Source: Corinectria fuckeliana (Eukaryota > Ascomycota > Sordariomycetes > Hypocreales > Nectriaceae). Taken from it: a DNA stretch of 64,000 nt. Positions 43,884 through 56,444 of the stretch are shown here, in pieces. The notes under the pieces were generated by a model, which searched no databases, was not told the DNA's origin, and saw only the letters and a list, made by a program, of their open reading frames with translations. How positions within the stretch are numbered: the stretch's first letter is position 1; every line of letters starts with the position of its first letter. Made by a program: the position numbers and the translations under genes. The stretch spans positions 124,001-188,000 of the forward strand of contig WPDH01000138.1 in assembly GCA_019137255.1 (NCBI GenBank), read 5' to 3'.

Positions 43884-45569
43884 ATGCGGCTGACTTGACT
43901 TGAGATGGATGTGGAGGACCGAGCCTCCAGGCTGTAGTGTACTTGAGGCTTCCTACCCAATACAGCTTTCCAACAATAATTTAAGGGCATCGACAACCCT
44001 TTTTGTCCCTAGTCAAGTAGATGTCTTTATAGACGAGGTCCTGTTAGACAAAGCCTAATAATACAGCCAGCATCCACCCACTCCTGTATATCTCACACTT
44101 GTCAGTAGTAGGGCCCAGTGGTCGCTGCGATTTAATGATACTTGTTGCAGTTCCATGCTCAGTCTTTGACCTGATCAAGGATCAGAGACGACCGGTGGCA
44201 ATGGCGAGTCACCTGCCAGTCAATCATATTGGCGAATGGTCACCCTGTAGCTGGCATGGGCTCATCGCGAGCCAAAGACTTCAAAGCCATTGGAGCCCTC
44301 TCGAACCTCGATCCAAAGCCATAGCCAGTTGCAAGATCTTCCTAGTACCAGCCCACCCCACATAAGAAATAATATTTCTCCTCTGCCACACTGGCTTTGG
44401 TCCCAAACCTGACAGGTTGAAGAGTTAACTACCTGCTTATCTGCCATGAAACTACCTCACACGCTCCCACTCTTTGAGAGAATGAGGAGCCTTCAGTAAT
44501 ACAAAAATTTCCTTCAAATATAGAGTTAGTTTGTCTCTTTTTCCAACACTACGAGACGTGGGATCAAGACTGCTAGTTGGCTCAGAGATCGATTTCCTGG
44601 CCACATCGTTGGCTAGCGCGTTTTTACCAGGGTGAGGCGAGTGACGCATCGTATGCGCTGGAGGAAGCCGCTGATCGGCCTCGTAGCTTTCTACTAGACC
44701 AACTACCTGCTTGGAGTCTGAGATACTGACTAGTACGTGATAGCTTCGCGCAGGACGTTACTGTAGTAGCAGGGATATCTTGTAGTCACCCGCCTTGGAA
44801 ACATAGATCTCTTGTAACTACATAGTGCAGTGCATCTCGACGAGTGTGGTTCATTCTTTCTTATCATCTCGTTTCTATCACGCCACTCTCACAGGGCCTA
44901 GACCTCACGCTAACGCCACTTCCAACCTCGCAATGCTCTACCCTAGCAGTAATCCAATGATTTTTAAGGCTTTCAATGTGGGAGGCCCGCAAGCCTCACA
45001 AGATACCTAACAGATGGCGCGCTATAACTGGAGTGCCATTTCCGAAAGTGGAGTTCCAACACGGTAAGACATGCTGCTTACCTCTAAACAGCGTCAAGAC
45101 GCAGGGAATTGCTACAACACAACCCCTGCATCTTTGTTAGGTCGTAACTTGAAGTGGATTTTGACCGGGGGTTTCAGCTACTTACAGGAAGCTATCACAG
45201 CCCGAATGACAGGGCATTGATCTCGAGAAAAAGCAACTAAAGCCACCCACAAGATTGACTGCAGGATAGCCTTGAGAGAATCATTCGCTGTCTGACGTAC
45301 GTAAACAGGGGATATGTACCCCCGTAACAAAAATACAGGGGTTCGACTGTAGTATTATCCCCCGCTTTCTTGGTCATGGGTAGCAGAGAAAAAAAGACAG
45401 CGCATGATAAATAGATGGCAGACTAGCCTAAGTTCATTCTCTGTATTTCCAATATCCAGAATTATCTTATTTTGCTTGTCGTGCTCATAAGAGGTACGCA
45501 ACATACATGACAAACAATCGAAAAGAAAAAAAGAGCAACAGATACATCTTGAGCTTTTTACAGCCTGAT
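43884..45569. other. Intergenic, no recognised gene
   Basis: 1.7 kb between the Dur3-like and BTB genes. No protein, RNA gene or bounded repeat seen; short frames on both strands look random. Confidence 0.45.
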
Positions 45570-46854
45570 ATGGACTCTTTCCAGGATAACGACGACTCCA
45601 GGCCTGCAACCTCGTAAGTTCTGGCTGGGCTTCCCATTCGCAACCAACCACTTACCGTCATAGCCCTTACGGTGGCACACTCTCTCGACTTTACTTCAAA
45701 GGGCAAGGGCCTCTATTCGTGCCAAATGGACTGCTCAAGACGAACCCGGCCTTTACTGATCATCGCAAAAACGACATCCTTCACATTGAGGAGATGTCTA
45801 TCGACGTGGGCCATATTATGGTCAATTTCCTCTACACAGGCACGTACCAGTGTCTTAGGCCAGAAGGGCGAGACCCCAAGGACAAGCGGGCCACCGAATT
45901 TGCAACGAGTGTTCGGGTTTTTTCGGCGGCCCGGGTCTATAACCTCCCCACTCTCAGTCACCTGGCAACTAGGGAGATCCAAAGACTTGGAGATGGCCTT
46001 AGCTTGCCTTGCATCATGGATATCCTACAGGATGTGCACTCCAGCCTCTGCGACGAAGATGAGTGGTTGAAGACATACGTCGCTTCTCGAACTTGTTCTG
46101 AGCTTGACGCTCTAGACAGACCTAAGGCGGATGCTCTTCTGCTTGAGATCGGGTCCGCTACCACCATTAACAAGGTGCTACTAAGGGCTGTTATTGACAG
46201 AGAGCTGGCGCAGAATAAGGTGCTTGCAGAGGAGATTGGAGACACCCATCCGGCATTGGGTGCGCACAGTGGAACCATGGAGCACATGGGAGTTGAAGAC
46301 TCGGAAAGAACACCGCCACCCGTGGACTTCGTTGAGCGCCTAGAGCCAGCAACTGAATGGCCAGCAGAGAAAGCCATGCCAGCAGAGGATTGGCTAGTAG
46401 TGGAAGAAGAGCCAGCAGCAGAGGATTGGCCAGAGGAAGACATGCTGATGCCAGCGCCACCAGACACTGTAGAAGACGAGGATGCTCAAAGTGAGTGAAA
46501 CACTACCTCCCCCCCTCTTTTTCCCCTCGGCCTGTGGTTAAAGTCGATTGTTGTTGTGGAAATGGGCTGACTAAATAAGCAGGGCTCGGTGTCGCACGCG
46601 AGAACGGTCTCCCTGAAGCTCGCACTGCAACAAACACCTCCGAGGGGGCAGTTAAAGACCAAATTGGAGAACTCGACAAAGAGAAAGAAGCCCCTAATGG
46701 AATGTCTGATATGGATTGCCTTCCTTCTGAGGGCGTGAGCTCAGTGGAACGCAGGCATCTAGCGAAACACATGAAGAATTCGAAGTGGAGAAACTGCAGC
46801 AAATGCGTAGAGTATGTTAGAAAACTCTCCCTGGAATACCATGTGGTCGACTAG
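45570..46854 (+). CDS. BTB/POZ-domain protein with acidic tail
   Basis: Fungal BTB/POZ protein of about 365 aa in three exons. The first exon (MDSFQDNDDSRPATS) splices at about 45,614 to PYGGTLSRLYFKGQGPLFVP, and a 3' intron (about 46,491-46,581) leads to LGVARENGLPEARTATNTSE. The BTB fold is seen in NGLLKTNPAF, ILHIEEMSIDVGHIMVNFLY and TGTYQCL, followed by a BACK-like helical region (FSAARVYNLPTLSHLATREI). The second half is an acidic Pro/Ala/Glu/Trp-rich segment with imperfect repeats of PAEDW (residues about 215-250). The C-terminus has a CxxC pair (WRNCSKCVEYVRKL). BTB proteins mediate dimerisation or Cul3 adaptor contacts; many fungal ones of this type have no known partner. Confidence 0.85.
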
Positions 46855-48865
46855 TAGCGCCTTCACCTATCTTAGAGGATGAATGTAACATTGAGTAGGG
46901 AATTTAATACTGAAAGAAAAAGATTTGCTGTATTTGATCAATCTACCGATGATAGGTAACGCTCTTTTATACAATATCTACTAAATAGGCTGCTCCAGCT
47001 CCCAAATATGGTACTCGATGCCGGAAAGTGAACGAACTTAAGCGCGGCGACTGCTGGGCCCATGGCAACAAATGAAGCTATCGGTAAATGAAGCGAGGGG
47101 GAAATAATTCGACAAGGCTCAGCGTGCATGAATGCGATTAGATGGGCTGATTTTTTGAGGGAGAAAATGCAAGAAACGTAAAACGACAGTCCGCCTACGT
47201 ATCTACAAAGTGGGCGTTACTGTGGGTATTCTATTGGTATCCTGGTTGTTGTTCAACATGGACGGTTGTCAACTAGCTACCATCATAGTCGCCCAGCAGA
47301 TACGTTCTACTAATATCTTGATGGAGGTTATCTTGAGGGCTTCTCGGTTGTGGGCCGCCATCAGGCCACATCTTGAAGCCCTTCAAGTTAGGCTACAGCA
47401 CTTGCACAGCCTTAAGGCTCACAACAGGCAGAGAGCGAGGCAAAAGCCTCGTATCCTGGTAAATTCTCCTGGTTAAGAAGCTCACTTGGTCACACCCCAA
47501 CTTGATCATTGATGTCCACCGACGGAGAAGTCCTCTACCCGTCCTTTGCTAGGATTAAAAACCATTTCGTAGCAGTTGTGAGGCTTCCACGGCCTGACTT
47601 AGCTGGCAGTTCTGCGACAGTAGCCCATGGGGCAATGCAGTTATAAGGGCTGGTAGTAGCTCTGAACTCAGTAGAATGGAACGATACCGAACGATGCCGA
47701 AATATCAAAGTTCACTGTTGGTGGCATCTGTCTCGAGCATGGCTTCAGCTTTGACGAGAACCATATCGAGTTGGAGGTCAGCAAAGAATAGGTGATTGCG
47801 GAAGTCAATAACGGCATTTATCTTGTCCCTCTCTTTGCAACAGACGAGCACATGCATGCACTGGCCGTCTCATCAACCAATAACACCACTTCAGAGCTGG
47901 CGTTCCGTCGTGTCGGCGCTTGTCAGATTGAGTACCCAAAGCTTCTCATCACACAAGGGAACCTGGCTTTCAAAGAAGGTTGAGGAACCGATCCTTCTAC
48001 CATATTTGACAAGGAGAAGCCAAGTTGCATGATCCTGCGTCCGATAGCACGAGAGATGATTACAATGATCGAAATATCTTTGGCTACTACGCAGAAAAAG
48101 AGGATTAAGATTTGCTAACACGTTTGAAGAAATGCCGCACCATTCAGCCGTTCCGATGCAACCGCAGTCATATGGCGATGACAGACAAGGATGCAAGATG
48201 GATTCATCTTGACGACTCGGAGTTAGGGTGTAAGACGCGATAAGGGGAGCTACGGCGCCATACCTAGCAATGATCAGCGAGTACCCCTTATCGCTTCTTC
48301 AAGACTTGTCTTAGGCGCTCCAGGTCATGTTGATTGAGTGTCGGGGTCTGATTAGACAAGGTAGCGGAAGGAAATTCACCATCCCGTTCTCGACGTGCTG
48401 CCCTCGCTGCCCATATTCCGACGCCTACTGCTGTAGCTGTAGTTGTAGCTGCGTATTCTGAGTGTAGGGAAGACACATGGAGTGAAAGCAAATGAGGCAA
48501 CGCCTAGCCATGGTGGGAAAAAAGGTGAATATGGAGATTGCTGTTAAAGATTCCCAATGGTTTCATTTTTGTACATTGGCGCGGGGTTTATTGCTTATTT
48601 TCCGATTCAACTTCATGGATTATTTGTTACACTGTGTCTGATTATATGAAGCCTTTAATTCTCCGAGGAACCCAAATGTATCTCCATCCCAAAAGGCATG
48701 TCGGACTTGGGCACGTCGCGAAGTCGATTACTCAAAACCTCACAGAATCCTATGTCTCTACTTAGCCGTCGGAAGGTCTCCGGGTCTCTGTATTATACTT
48801 TCAATGTCTTTTTCAATCTATCGTCGTCCGTGCCGGAGATATCCTTCGCCAGTGGGACGGCTCGA
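46855..48865. other. Intergenic, no secure gene
   Basis: 2 kb with no recognised gene. A plus-strand open patch at 47792-47983 (IYLVPLFATDEHMHALAVSS ... FRRVGACQIEYPKLLI) vaguely recalls the C-terminus of HET-domain proteins and may be a relic, but I cannot support it. Confidence 0.35.
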
Positions 48866-49640
48866 CTAACTTCGAGTGTATGTACCCGGGAGAGGACAAG
48901 AGCCTGTACCAGCAAAGAAGTCTGGCAATATCTGTGTTATCTGAATATCCAGGACTTCGGCAGTAGCCACTAGGGAGGACATCACAATGCCCTTGTCAAG
49001 GTGTGTTGATAGCCGACCCGGTATACCTCGCGGCAAAACCTCTGATGTCCCAGGAGAGTGGGATTCCCAAAATACTGGGTCTTTGGTGAAGTATGCAATG
49101 CGAGGTGCGAGTGTTCGTTCTAGAAAACCCACCCACGCTCATTTAAAGGGCCCTCCGTCGGCTGAAGAAATCGTTTGGCGAGAAATGCTTGGAGGCGTAT
49201 TATACCCTTCGGTTTTGGGATTGTGCATTCGTCCCCCCATAGCTGAGATGTTAAGTATGGAATTGAAGTAGATCTCATCCATTTGCGCGATCTCGGTCGT
49301 CTTCTCAGTCCCGTCACCCTGCATTAGACAGAAAGCGTCGATCCAGATATAGCGGAACCCTAGACTCCTTGCAACGTGGATAGCATTTTGGGACGAGTTA
49401 TCAAACCCGGTCATTAAGGGCTATTCCACGGATTTGGACTGAAGGAGAGATGCCGCATCTTTGAAGATGTTGATACCGTCTTGACATATCGTATAGCCTT
49501 ACGATTATCCCCTGTAGTGTGAGGAGGGATAAGAAACAACTGGGCAGGGTAGATTACTCGAATTCTTTTCTGGAAACGCTCTGAGAGATTGACTCCACGC
49601 GGGGTAGATAGATGGTCTAGGGACCTACAACGTGAAGTCA
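48866..49640 (-). pseudogene. HET-domain (heterokaryon incompatibility) protein, broken fragment
   Basis: The centre shows the HET domain: NAIHVARSLGFRYIWIDAFC, LMQGDGTEKTTEIAQMDEIY and FNSILNISAMGG (49,240-49,400, minus). The following conserved block is split over two other frames: NERGWVF then a stop (about 49,120-49,140), and FLERTLAPRIAYFTKDPVFW (about 49,070-49,130). After GWVF, family proteins have Gln-Glu-Arg; here a TAG stands where Gln is expected, and one base is missing after it. At least two frame changes and one nonsense codon mean no HET protein can be made. HET genes trigger cell death on non-self fusion; the type is polymorphic and often decays. Confidence 0.8.
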
Positions 49641-50029
49641 TCAGCGTGGCTTGACGAAAACCAAATTTGCACCATGAAAATTGAGCATACTCACTTCACC
49701 AAGTTCTAGGATACTGCTTATAGGAACTTAACCTTAGACTATAGAGTACCTAGGCTTCAGCTGCCCGTTCCCATTCTCAATTTATCGCCCATTTCATTTT
49801 GCGTGTAAGCAAGTAGGTTGGATTGGCTAAGGTTCATCTTGATTGTGTTCGCCAAGCAGTCAGCAGGAGACGCACGCACTTCGCAGAGCAGAAACGAACC
49901 GGGAACAAACGAACAGACCTTATAAGAGCAGAACTGATTGTGCATAATAAAGATGAAGTATCAGTTCGTATAGTTCTAATTGCATTACCTGAGATCAGGT
50001 GGTGCGTCGTACCTAGTCTCCGTATCTGG
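49641..50029. other. Intergenic between two pseudogenes
   Basis: No recognised feature; decayed sequence is likely on both sides. Confidence 0.35.
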
Positions 50030-50979
50030 TAAGAATCTGTATCAACCCAACCAGGAAATCCAAGACATTGCCGACCTGAGAAGCCACACTCCCCACCAGC
50101 TGTTCGGGTTTCCTATCAACGGTGCATTAACCCCCCAGGGGTATGGTTTGGATCTTGTTGACAAATGGTCTTATGTCTCGCTCGTACTCCTCGAGTGCTT
50201 CCTCCAAGTTGTCTCCGTGATCAACAATCTTACTAGCAAGAACAATGCCCCCAAGATGGCCACATTTGTGCCCTGTCCAGTCAACGGAAACGGGCAGCAA
50301 GCGATGATTCTTTCGATGTCATCGGCTTGATGAGGGCACTTCGACGCCCGGTCATAGTGTAGAGGCGACTGCAGGGTCCGTCTTGCGGTTCGGCTGGGAT
50401 GGAAAAGAAGGCGACAAAGACGTTGAGAGGCTTGATGCAAGACCCAGGATTCGCTTTGGGCAGAATTAGGTCTCGTGTTCTGGACCTTAATCCATCGCAA
50501 GCAACCACCAAGTCATACTCCTCCTCAACTTCCCCTCCCTCCGTAGTTTGTTATAATTCGACTTGTACTGATATGCCCGACTGTTTCAACCCGACAAGAG
50601 TAAAACTGAACCGGAACTCGAAGTTTTCCAGGGCGTTGGCGGAATTGAAAAGAATATTGCCAAGAACCGGCCGCATAATCTCAATCATCTTGGTCGCGCC
50701 AGCTGATTGCCTAGCCGGAAAGGTTCCGAGAGCACGACCTATGTCATCGACGAAGGTAACACCGGATTCCTTCGTGGAGCCGTCTTCAATTTCTTCCAAG
50801 ACTCACATGCGAGAGACAACTTCCTTTGAGGGCCCTTCTATGTCAATGATTTGACCGACCTGTCGTTGATGCTGGAGTCTCTCGAGGACCACTACTTTGT
50901 AGCCGTTTTTGCCGAGCCAGTAGGCAAGCACAGGACCTGCGATGCCGCCTCCCACGACGAGCACGCGTTTCTGCGCCAT
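50030..50979 (-). pseudogene. FAD-dependent monooxygenase (PHBH/TetX-like fold), broken
   Basis: The gene begins at the ATG at 50979 with MAQKRVLVVGGGIAGPVLAY, a perfect FAD-binding GxGxxG Rossmann start, then GQIIDIEGPSKEVVSRM. An in-frame TGA (50803-50805) follows, and the protein continues in the same frame (EEIEDGSTKESGVTFVDDIG). A TAA at 50551-50553 interrupts it again before VVACDGLRSRTRDLILPKA, the second FAD motif. After RRSALIKPMTSKESS there is a deletion: about 80 residues including the GD ribose-phosphate motif are missing, and the text resumes in another frame at GTNVAILGALFLLVRLLI. A further frame gives ALEEYERDIRPFVNKIQTIP and WWGVWLLRSAMSWISWLG. So nonsense codons, a deletion and frameshifts make it non-functional. 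Confidence 0.85.
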
Positions 50980-51452
50980 ATCGAGGGACTGCAAGATTTA
51001 TGAGAATCGCTTGAGGCAGTTGGAGATGGGCTTCCGAGTTACTAACACACCCCGTTGCTCCTGTAGTAGCGACTGCCACAGTGGTCTCAGGGACTGAAGC
51101 AGCTTTGTTCAAATCTTGGGTTCTTAGATGTTTTATAATGTTGGCTTTCTACATCCAGTAATTATAGCTATGTTACTTATTTATCATACTTCTGTGTGCG
51201 GCTTACTTGATTAAAAGGAACATGGTTGACGTCATGACTTTGAGATACACATATTAGCTGGATACGCTTGTTTCTGGTTGTAGTCCAGTGAGATCCCTAG
51301 CCAAACGACTTACTGATATATTGAATGCCACAATATTCATTGTATATTCAGCCCAGAGCGTAGAATGTTGTACAGGTAGGCTAATAGTAGAGATGCTGTC
51401 TAGTGAGTCAACCTTCCCCCAGCAATTGTTTTTAATGCACCCGTACAACTTG
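50980..51452. other. Intergenic
   Basis: No gene; contains the former promoter of the monooxygenase pseudogene and the 3' flank of the transcription factor gene. Confidence 0.4.
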
Positions 51453-53894
51453 TCACATAAACGCCATGTTGTTCCCCAAAAGTAAATTGCTGTCGCCATC
51501 CAAGTTGACCAGTGCAGGAACGAGGCAATCAATGTCGACCCAGTTGCCCATAAACGTAGGATCTGGCACCACATCACTAAACCCCTGATGGTCCCCAAGC
51601 TGAGCATTGGCTGCTGACCACGCTTCGAAATGACCGTTGAAAGGGCTGGGTGGGGACACAATCCCGGCGTCAAAAGAATCATCGTTGTCTCTGCCCGGAG
51701 GCTCCGGATGAACTCGCTGGTTCCGAGAGCTTGAGGGACTCGGATAGGGCGTCGCGATACGGCTGGAGTTTACGCAATCTGGAGCCGATCTTGCAAAACC
51801 CGCTCCCTGAAGCCTGCCTTCGTCGGCTTTAGGAAAAAGCAGGGCAGGCCTAATCATGGGAACGTTGACGTCTGTATTCTTGAGAACAGCCTCGACATAC
51901 TGAATAGCGTAGTCGGCCGAACCGTACATATCCTGCAGCTGCTGCAGGGCGTGCACGCACTGATAGAAGCGGCCGATGCTGATATTGCGGACCTCCTCGT
52001 CGGGAGAACGTATCTCGATCAAGTGGATGAGGCTGGCCGATAGAAACGCCGGGACGCTGCTGGTCGATAGGTATCGAAGCTGGTTGCTGGTCTGCAAATT
52101 GAAGGCGAGTTTCGTAATGGCAACAGCGGCCTCTGTAACCTTGTCCCTGGATACCCTCATACGGACACCATCGGTTCCGTCGCGCCCGGAATAGAAGACT
52201 TGCGGCTTATGCAAGACACCCATTGACGTGAGGTATATCATGTGCAGGAGAGCCTGGTGTAGTCGAATGATCTGGGTTGCCTCGTCGCTATCGTCTTTAG
52301 ACTCCCAAGCGGTAGGTGTGTACTTTGAGCTCTGATGCTGGCTGTTGAGCCAGTCAGTAAGTTCCGCGTCACACTTGGCTAGATCCTGCAGCTGAGTATC
52401 TGACTGCTTTGGGACAACAATGGCATTCAGTAGGCATCCAGAGCGGACCGGCTGGTTGCCCATGAGAGAGTACTGAGAGTGCAGAATGCGGCCCAGACAC
52501 ACGCAGAGTTTACTCAGTTCGACGCACATGACGGCCATCTCTGACCGTGCCGAAGGGCTCGACGCGGTGAGTCTCGACTCGCCGAGGAGGCTGGCGATGG
52601 AATCCGAGGGGGCACGCAGATCGAAGTCGTCTATGGTAAGCGGCGAAACGCCAAAGTCGTCATCACGAATCCTCGAGGGTCGGCGGATCCCCAGCGCCAG
52701 AAGTCGGTCTCGCATGACACAAGACCACCATATGCGGCGTCTGAGCTGCCTCTTCCTCGTCGAGGTCCTGGAGGGCTCCGGCTCGTGATGGAAGCCCACG
52801 ACTTGAGCGAGACTCAAGGCGATCCCCATCCAGTACCAAGTGTCCTTGTCGTCGGCCGGGCAGTCGTACCAGTACGTCATGAGCAGCACGGCCTGGAGGA
52901 GGGCCAGCCGATCTTGTTCATAGTCGAGCCCGTACAGCAGCCGGACGCGACCAAAAAAGGCCTTGCGAGCCGCCTTCCTGCTCCTGTAGCCACGCGCCTG
53001 CAGCAGCTTCGCGTCGACAAACGTGACGCTGGCAAACATGACAGCCTGGAATAGCAGCAAGCTTACAGGATCGCGTCCATCGGCACGCAGAATGGGATGG
53101 AGAAAGTCCTCGAGATCTATGGCAGGCATGAAGGGATATACAATGGTCACGTAGGTCCGCAAGAGCTCGTCGCGAAAGGAATCATCGGGGACGTCCAGGG
53201 CGCCTTTGTCGACCAGATACTGCAGGTCCCGCGGGCCCAGATGGCGCGGTAGGGGTCGGATGTAGGGCGGTAGATGCGGTGCAGAGCCATCAGGCTTGAG
53301 GTGATTCTCATACTGTACATTGACGTGGATCTCATCGGCGGCCTCTTGTCCTTGAGAGGGAGATATAGAAAGCCCTCGCTGGTCTTGACACGCAATCCAG
53401 CTGTGTTATTACTCATGTCTAAAGTGAGCGACGCCCGAAGTGAACTCACCTTCAAAAGACAGCGAGACAAGGTAGTCGCTCGTCCGATTCGCTCCCAACG
53501 CGCACGATGGCGGCGTATCTGCAGCCGGTAACGGGTCGAGTCGCGGAGGAGTTGGGACGAGAGGCTCATTGGCAGGAGGAGAGTCCAGAACGGCTTGGCT
53601 GCACTGGCTGGATGCTGCCCGTGGCTTGCGTCCTCTGTTGGACTCTCTGACGAGGCAGTCGATCTTGTCGAGCCTGCAATTGGTGCACGGGTGTCCTCCG
53701 CTGACCAGGTCGCAGCGCACCTTGCGGTTGCGACATGAGAGACAGGCTTTAGGGGCGCGTCTCTTAGAAGCGCGGTCGTTGCTGTTGTCCCATGCTGGGC
53801 GTTTCTGGGTTGATGCCGATGCTGATGCCTCGCCAGCGCTGGCACTCCCGGTAACTTCGCGATCCGGAATGGAGCTGGGATTTGGCGATACCAT
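51453..53894 (-). CDS. Zn2Cys6 transcription factor, Ctf1/FarA-FarB-like (791 aa)
   Basis: Nuclear fungal regulator. Two exons (53894-53450 and 53383-51453) join in frame through a 66-bp intron with acceptor CAAG at 53384-53387; another AG 5' of it would break the frame. Near residue 50, ACLSCRNRKVRC and HPCTNCRLDKIDC make a full Cx2Cx6Cx8Cx2Cx6C cluster, preceded by the basic SKRRAPK. The wording (RPAWDNSNDRASKRRAPKAC) resembles the cutinase/fatty-acid regulators Ctf1, FarA and FarB. The middle holds the fungal_trans homology region (TIVYPFMPAIDLEDFLHPIL; TYWYDCPADDKDTWYWMGIA; RRRIWWSCVMRDRLLALGIR). It adjoins the carrier and the CoA-pathway genes and is a good candidate for their regulator (inference). 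Confidence 0.9.
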
Positions 53895-54872
53895 GGCGAC
53901 GCATACGGACGGCCTGAATCGTCCGAGGGATAGAAGCCGAGGGCTAAAGCAAAAGCCAGCAATGGACTACCCGAGACGAGTAGCTAACAATCTGGATGAG
54001 GCTCTATTCACCGCGACGCAGCAGAACAGTAGAAAGACCATGAACAATTATCTAACCAAGGGAGCATCACAAGTCCACCACAGACCACCTAGACTATCCA
54101 AGCATTACAGGGTTCCCCGCTTCCCCGCTTGCTTGCCCGCGGGGTTGCACGTTCTCGCAGATTCCGGTCTAGTAGCCAGAGGCTTATTTGAGTACAAGCA
54201 GGAGGATGGACTTGGGGAATGTTTACATTGAAACAGACCGGGGAGAGTCCGATTATATCACATCTAAGACCATGCAGGAAGACTCGCGTAGGAGATTCGT
54301 TTTCGAGCCTCTCGCAAGCTTCATCGTGGTACTTGCGTATCACCACAGAGGTTATTTAAGCCTGCGGAGCTCTAGGGCCTTTTGATAGCCGCGGCGTATT
54401 TTCTTCGGCCCTCGGCTAATTTTCCACTTCGGTTTGAGGTTGACGTTAGAGGCCGCGGCATGTAGAGTTCCTCGTGGCAATACTTCACCTCGGCATTGTT
54501 TACCACAGTTATACTTACAGATGAGGTACCTAAGGATTAGCGGCAGGTAGTCGAATGCAGTCTTAAACACCATAGCATCGAATAGTTGGTGATTGCGTTG
54601 GTGATTGCGTTTGGATTGTATTATGGTAGCTGCAATAGACTGGGAGCCTTTAGTCCGTCAGATCAATCGCAGTCAACTGACTCTCTTCAACCAATCTTCA
54701 CATCGCAGGTATCGACATGTTTGGGTTGACGAAGTGTGTCTCGCTGAGAGGGCGTAACCCTCTTAACCATTTTAAAGGCATCTCTAGGTATGTTAATTAA
54801 TCAAATAGATCCCGTTACTTGTAGCAATGTCCATCAATTGTATGGGCCACTCCCAAGCTAGGAGAGGCCGCC
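53895..54872. other. Intergenic, TF promoter and carrier 3' flank
   Basis: No gene recognised. Holds the 5' region of the transcription factor and the 3' end of the carrier gene. Open frames on the plus strand are shadows. Confidence 0.45.
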
Positions 54873-55886
54873 TTACTCTTGTCCGCTTAGCAAGCTTCCC
54901 CTCTTGCTTTCCTCCCTTCGCTTTAGTATGAGCTCATTCAACCAGTCCGTCAGACATAGAGCAATTATGCTGTGGTCGATGCCTCGTCAGTCGCAGGCGG
55001 GTACAAAGGTCGAAGAAGTGGTATAGCTAGGAGTATGGACTCACGAATGGGGCGCAACTCTCAAAAAGTACGGCCAAAAGTCTCGGTAGAACCGCAACAG
55101 GCCTTCTTTGCGTATCACTTTGACGAAACAGTCCACCGTCCCAGAGTACCTGGGGAGCCCGTTGGAATGTCCACCCATTGACTGGTTCTGGAGACGCGTC
55201 TTGACGAAATCAAAGGGCAGGCTGAAGAATGCCCCGGCGAACCCGGCAATGGCCGCTGCCGAGGCTGTGCGCTTCTGTCGCGACATGGAGGAGTATCTGC
55301 TGATCTGGTGTTTGGACTCTGAGAAGAAAGCCAGCTGGCCAAAGTTGGTGGACATGGCTCGAATGATGGTGGGTGCTCCGCCCTTCCAGAGACTCAAAAC
55401 CCCCTCGGTCTTTGCGATACGCCGGAGCGCATCAAAGGCGGAGGAGTAGTTCCTTCGCTGGGCAACTGGTCTCATACTATCGGCTTGCATCTGGATGAGA
55501 GCAACTTCTGTCGGCGTTCCCACCAAGGCGGCCAGGGCACCGGCGCTGAGCCCAGCAAGTGCTCTCCCGCCGAACCCCAATGTCGTGCCCTGTTCGCGAG
55601 CCCGGCGTTCGAGGTGTTGATCAAAGGTGGAAAAGAGACCAAGTCGGAGGGTCCCATAGACCAGTTGCCGGAGAAGCCCAGCTGACAGGCCTTGGTATAG
55701 ATTCAGTACTCCCTCTCTTGCGACAACGCTTCTGGCAATAGACCACGGGGAAGCTTTGCCACTGCTCTGATCGGTCAGCTGCATTCGGACTTTGACCGTA
55801 TCAATGGGCTGGATGCAAACAGTTGCAACCATGCCAGAGGAACAGCCCACGGCGAAGGGAACACAGGCGCTAAAAAGTGCCTCCAT
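54873..55886 (-). CDS. Mitochondrial carrier, oxoglutarate/malate (SLC25A11) type
   Basis: Inner-membrane antiporter of the SLC25 family, 312 aa, two exons (55886-55045 and 54969-54873). I start at the ATG at 55886 (MEALFSACVPFAVGCSSGMV); the frame upstream has no ATG. Three carrier repeats are visible with signatures QPIDTVKVRMQ, TPTEVALIQMQAD and LPFDFVKTRLQN. The second, with Glu and Gln after P-T, is typical of the 2-oxoglutarate/malate and related dicarboxylate group. The end, spliced over a 75-bp intron, reads YFLRVAPHSIIALCLTDWLN, again as in that group, then a short basic tail. It would bring dicarboxylates into the matrix, where the neighbouring enzymes probably work. Confidence 0.9.
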
Positions 55887-56444
55887 ACTTCGGCTGCTAT
55901 TAGAAGTACTGCAGAAACGTTTTGGTCGTGGCACAAGCAGACTCGGTCGGGGCTTGATTAATCTTTGACGGTTTTGTTGACAGGCCCTGCCACTTTCTCG
56001 ACTGGCTTCACACGGTAACAGGCGAACCCTAGTAACGTACTGCTAGTTCACTAATGCTGACTGCGAGGTTCCTGGGGAGACCAATGGCAATTGAGGTGGT
56101 CTCGAGGAAACGGCTCGTGGGGAGCGTCTGATCGCCTCGGGGACAGTTGATAGCCTCGGCTTGGACAAAGTCTACCTGGCGGACTAAGCAAATACTTTGG
56201 CCGCGGACCGAGTGTAACCAGTGAGTCTGCCTTTACCAATGGCCTGTAAAACGATTCGAGCCTTCAATCAAGAGCGAGGTCAAGGGTGGCAAACGACCGC
56301 CGTACCTGTAGACACGAATCTATAACACGCTCTCTGTCCTGATTCTACTCCTCCACCGATTACAGTATTTTACCCCGGCTGCAAGCAACTCATCTGACTC
56401 TCTTGGCACCTTTTCCTACACCACCTACACAACCTGTCGAAACG
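55887..56444. promoter_or_regulatory. Divergent intergenic region, carrier and acyl-CoA dehydrogenase
   Basis: 560 bp between the carrier (minus) and the dehydrogenase (plus), probably a shared control region. Candidate binding sites: several CGG/CCG triplets, for example TGGCGGAC near 56,177 and CCGCGGACCGA near 56,202. None is proven. Confidence 0.4.

Noticed and set aside
47792..47983. C-terminal relic of a HET-domain gene
   Set aside because: The resemblance (FRRVGACQ) is too short, and it lies on the opposite strand to the clear HET fragment.
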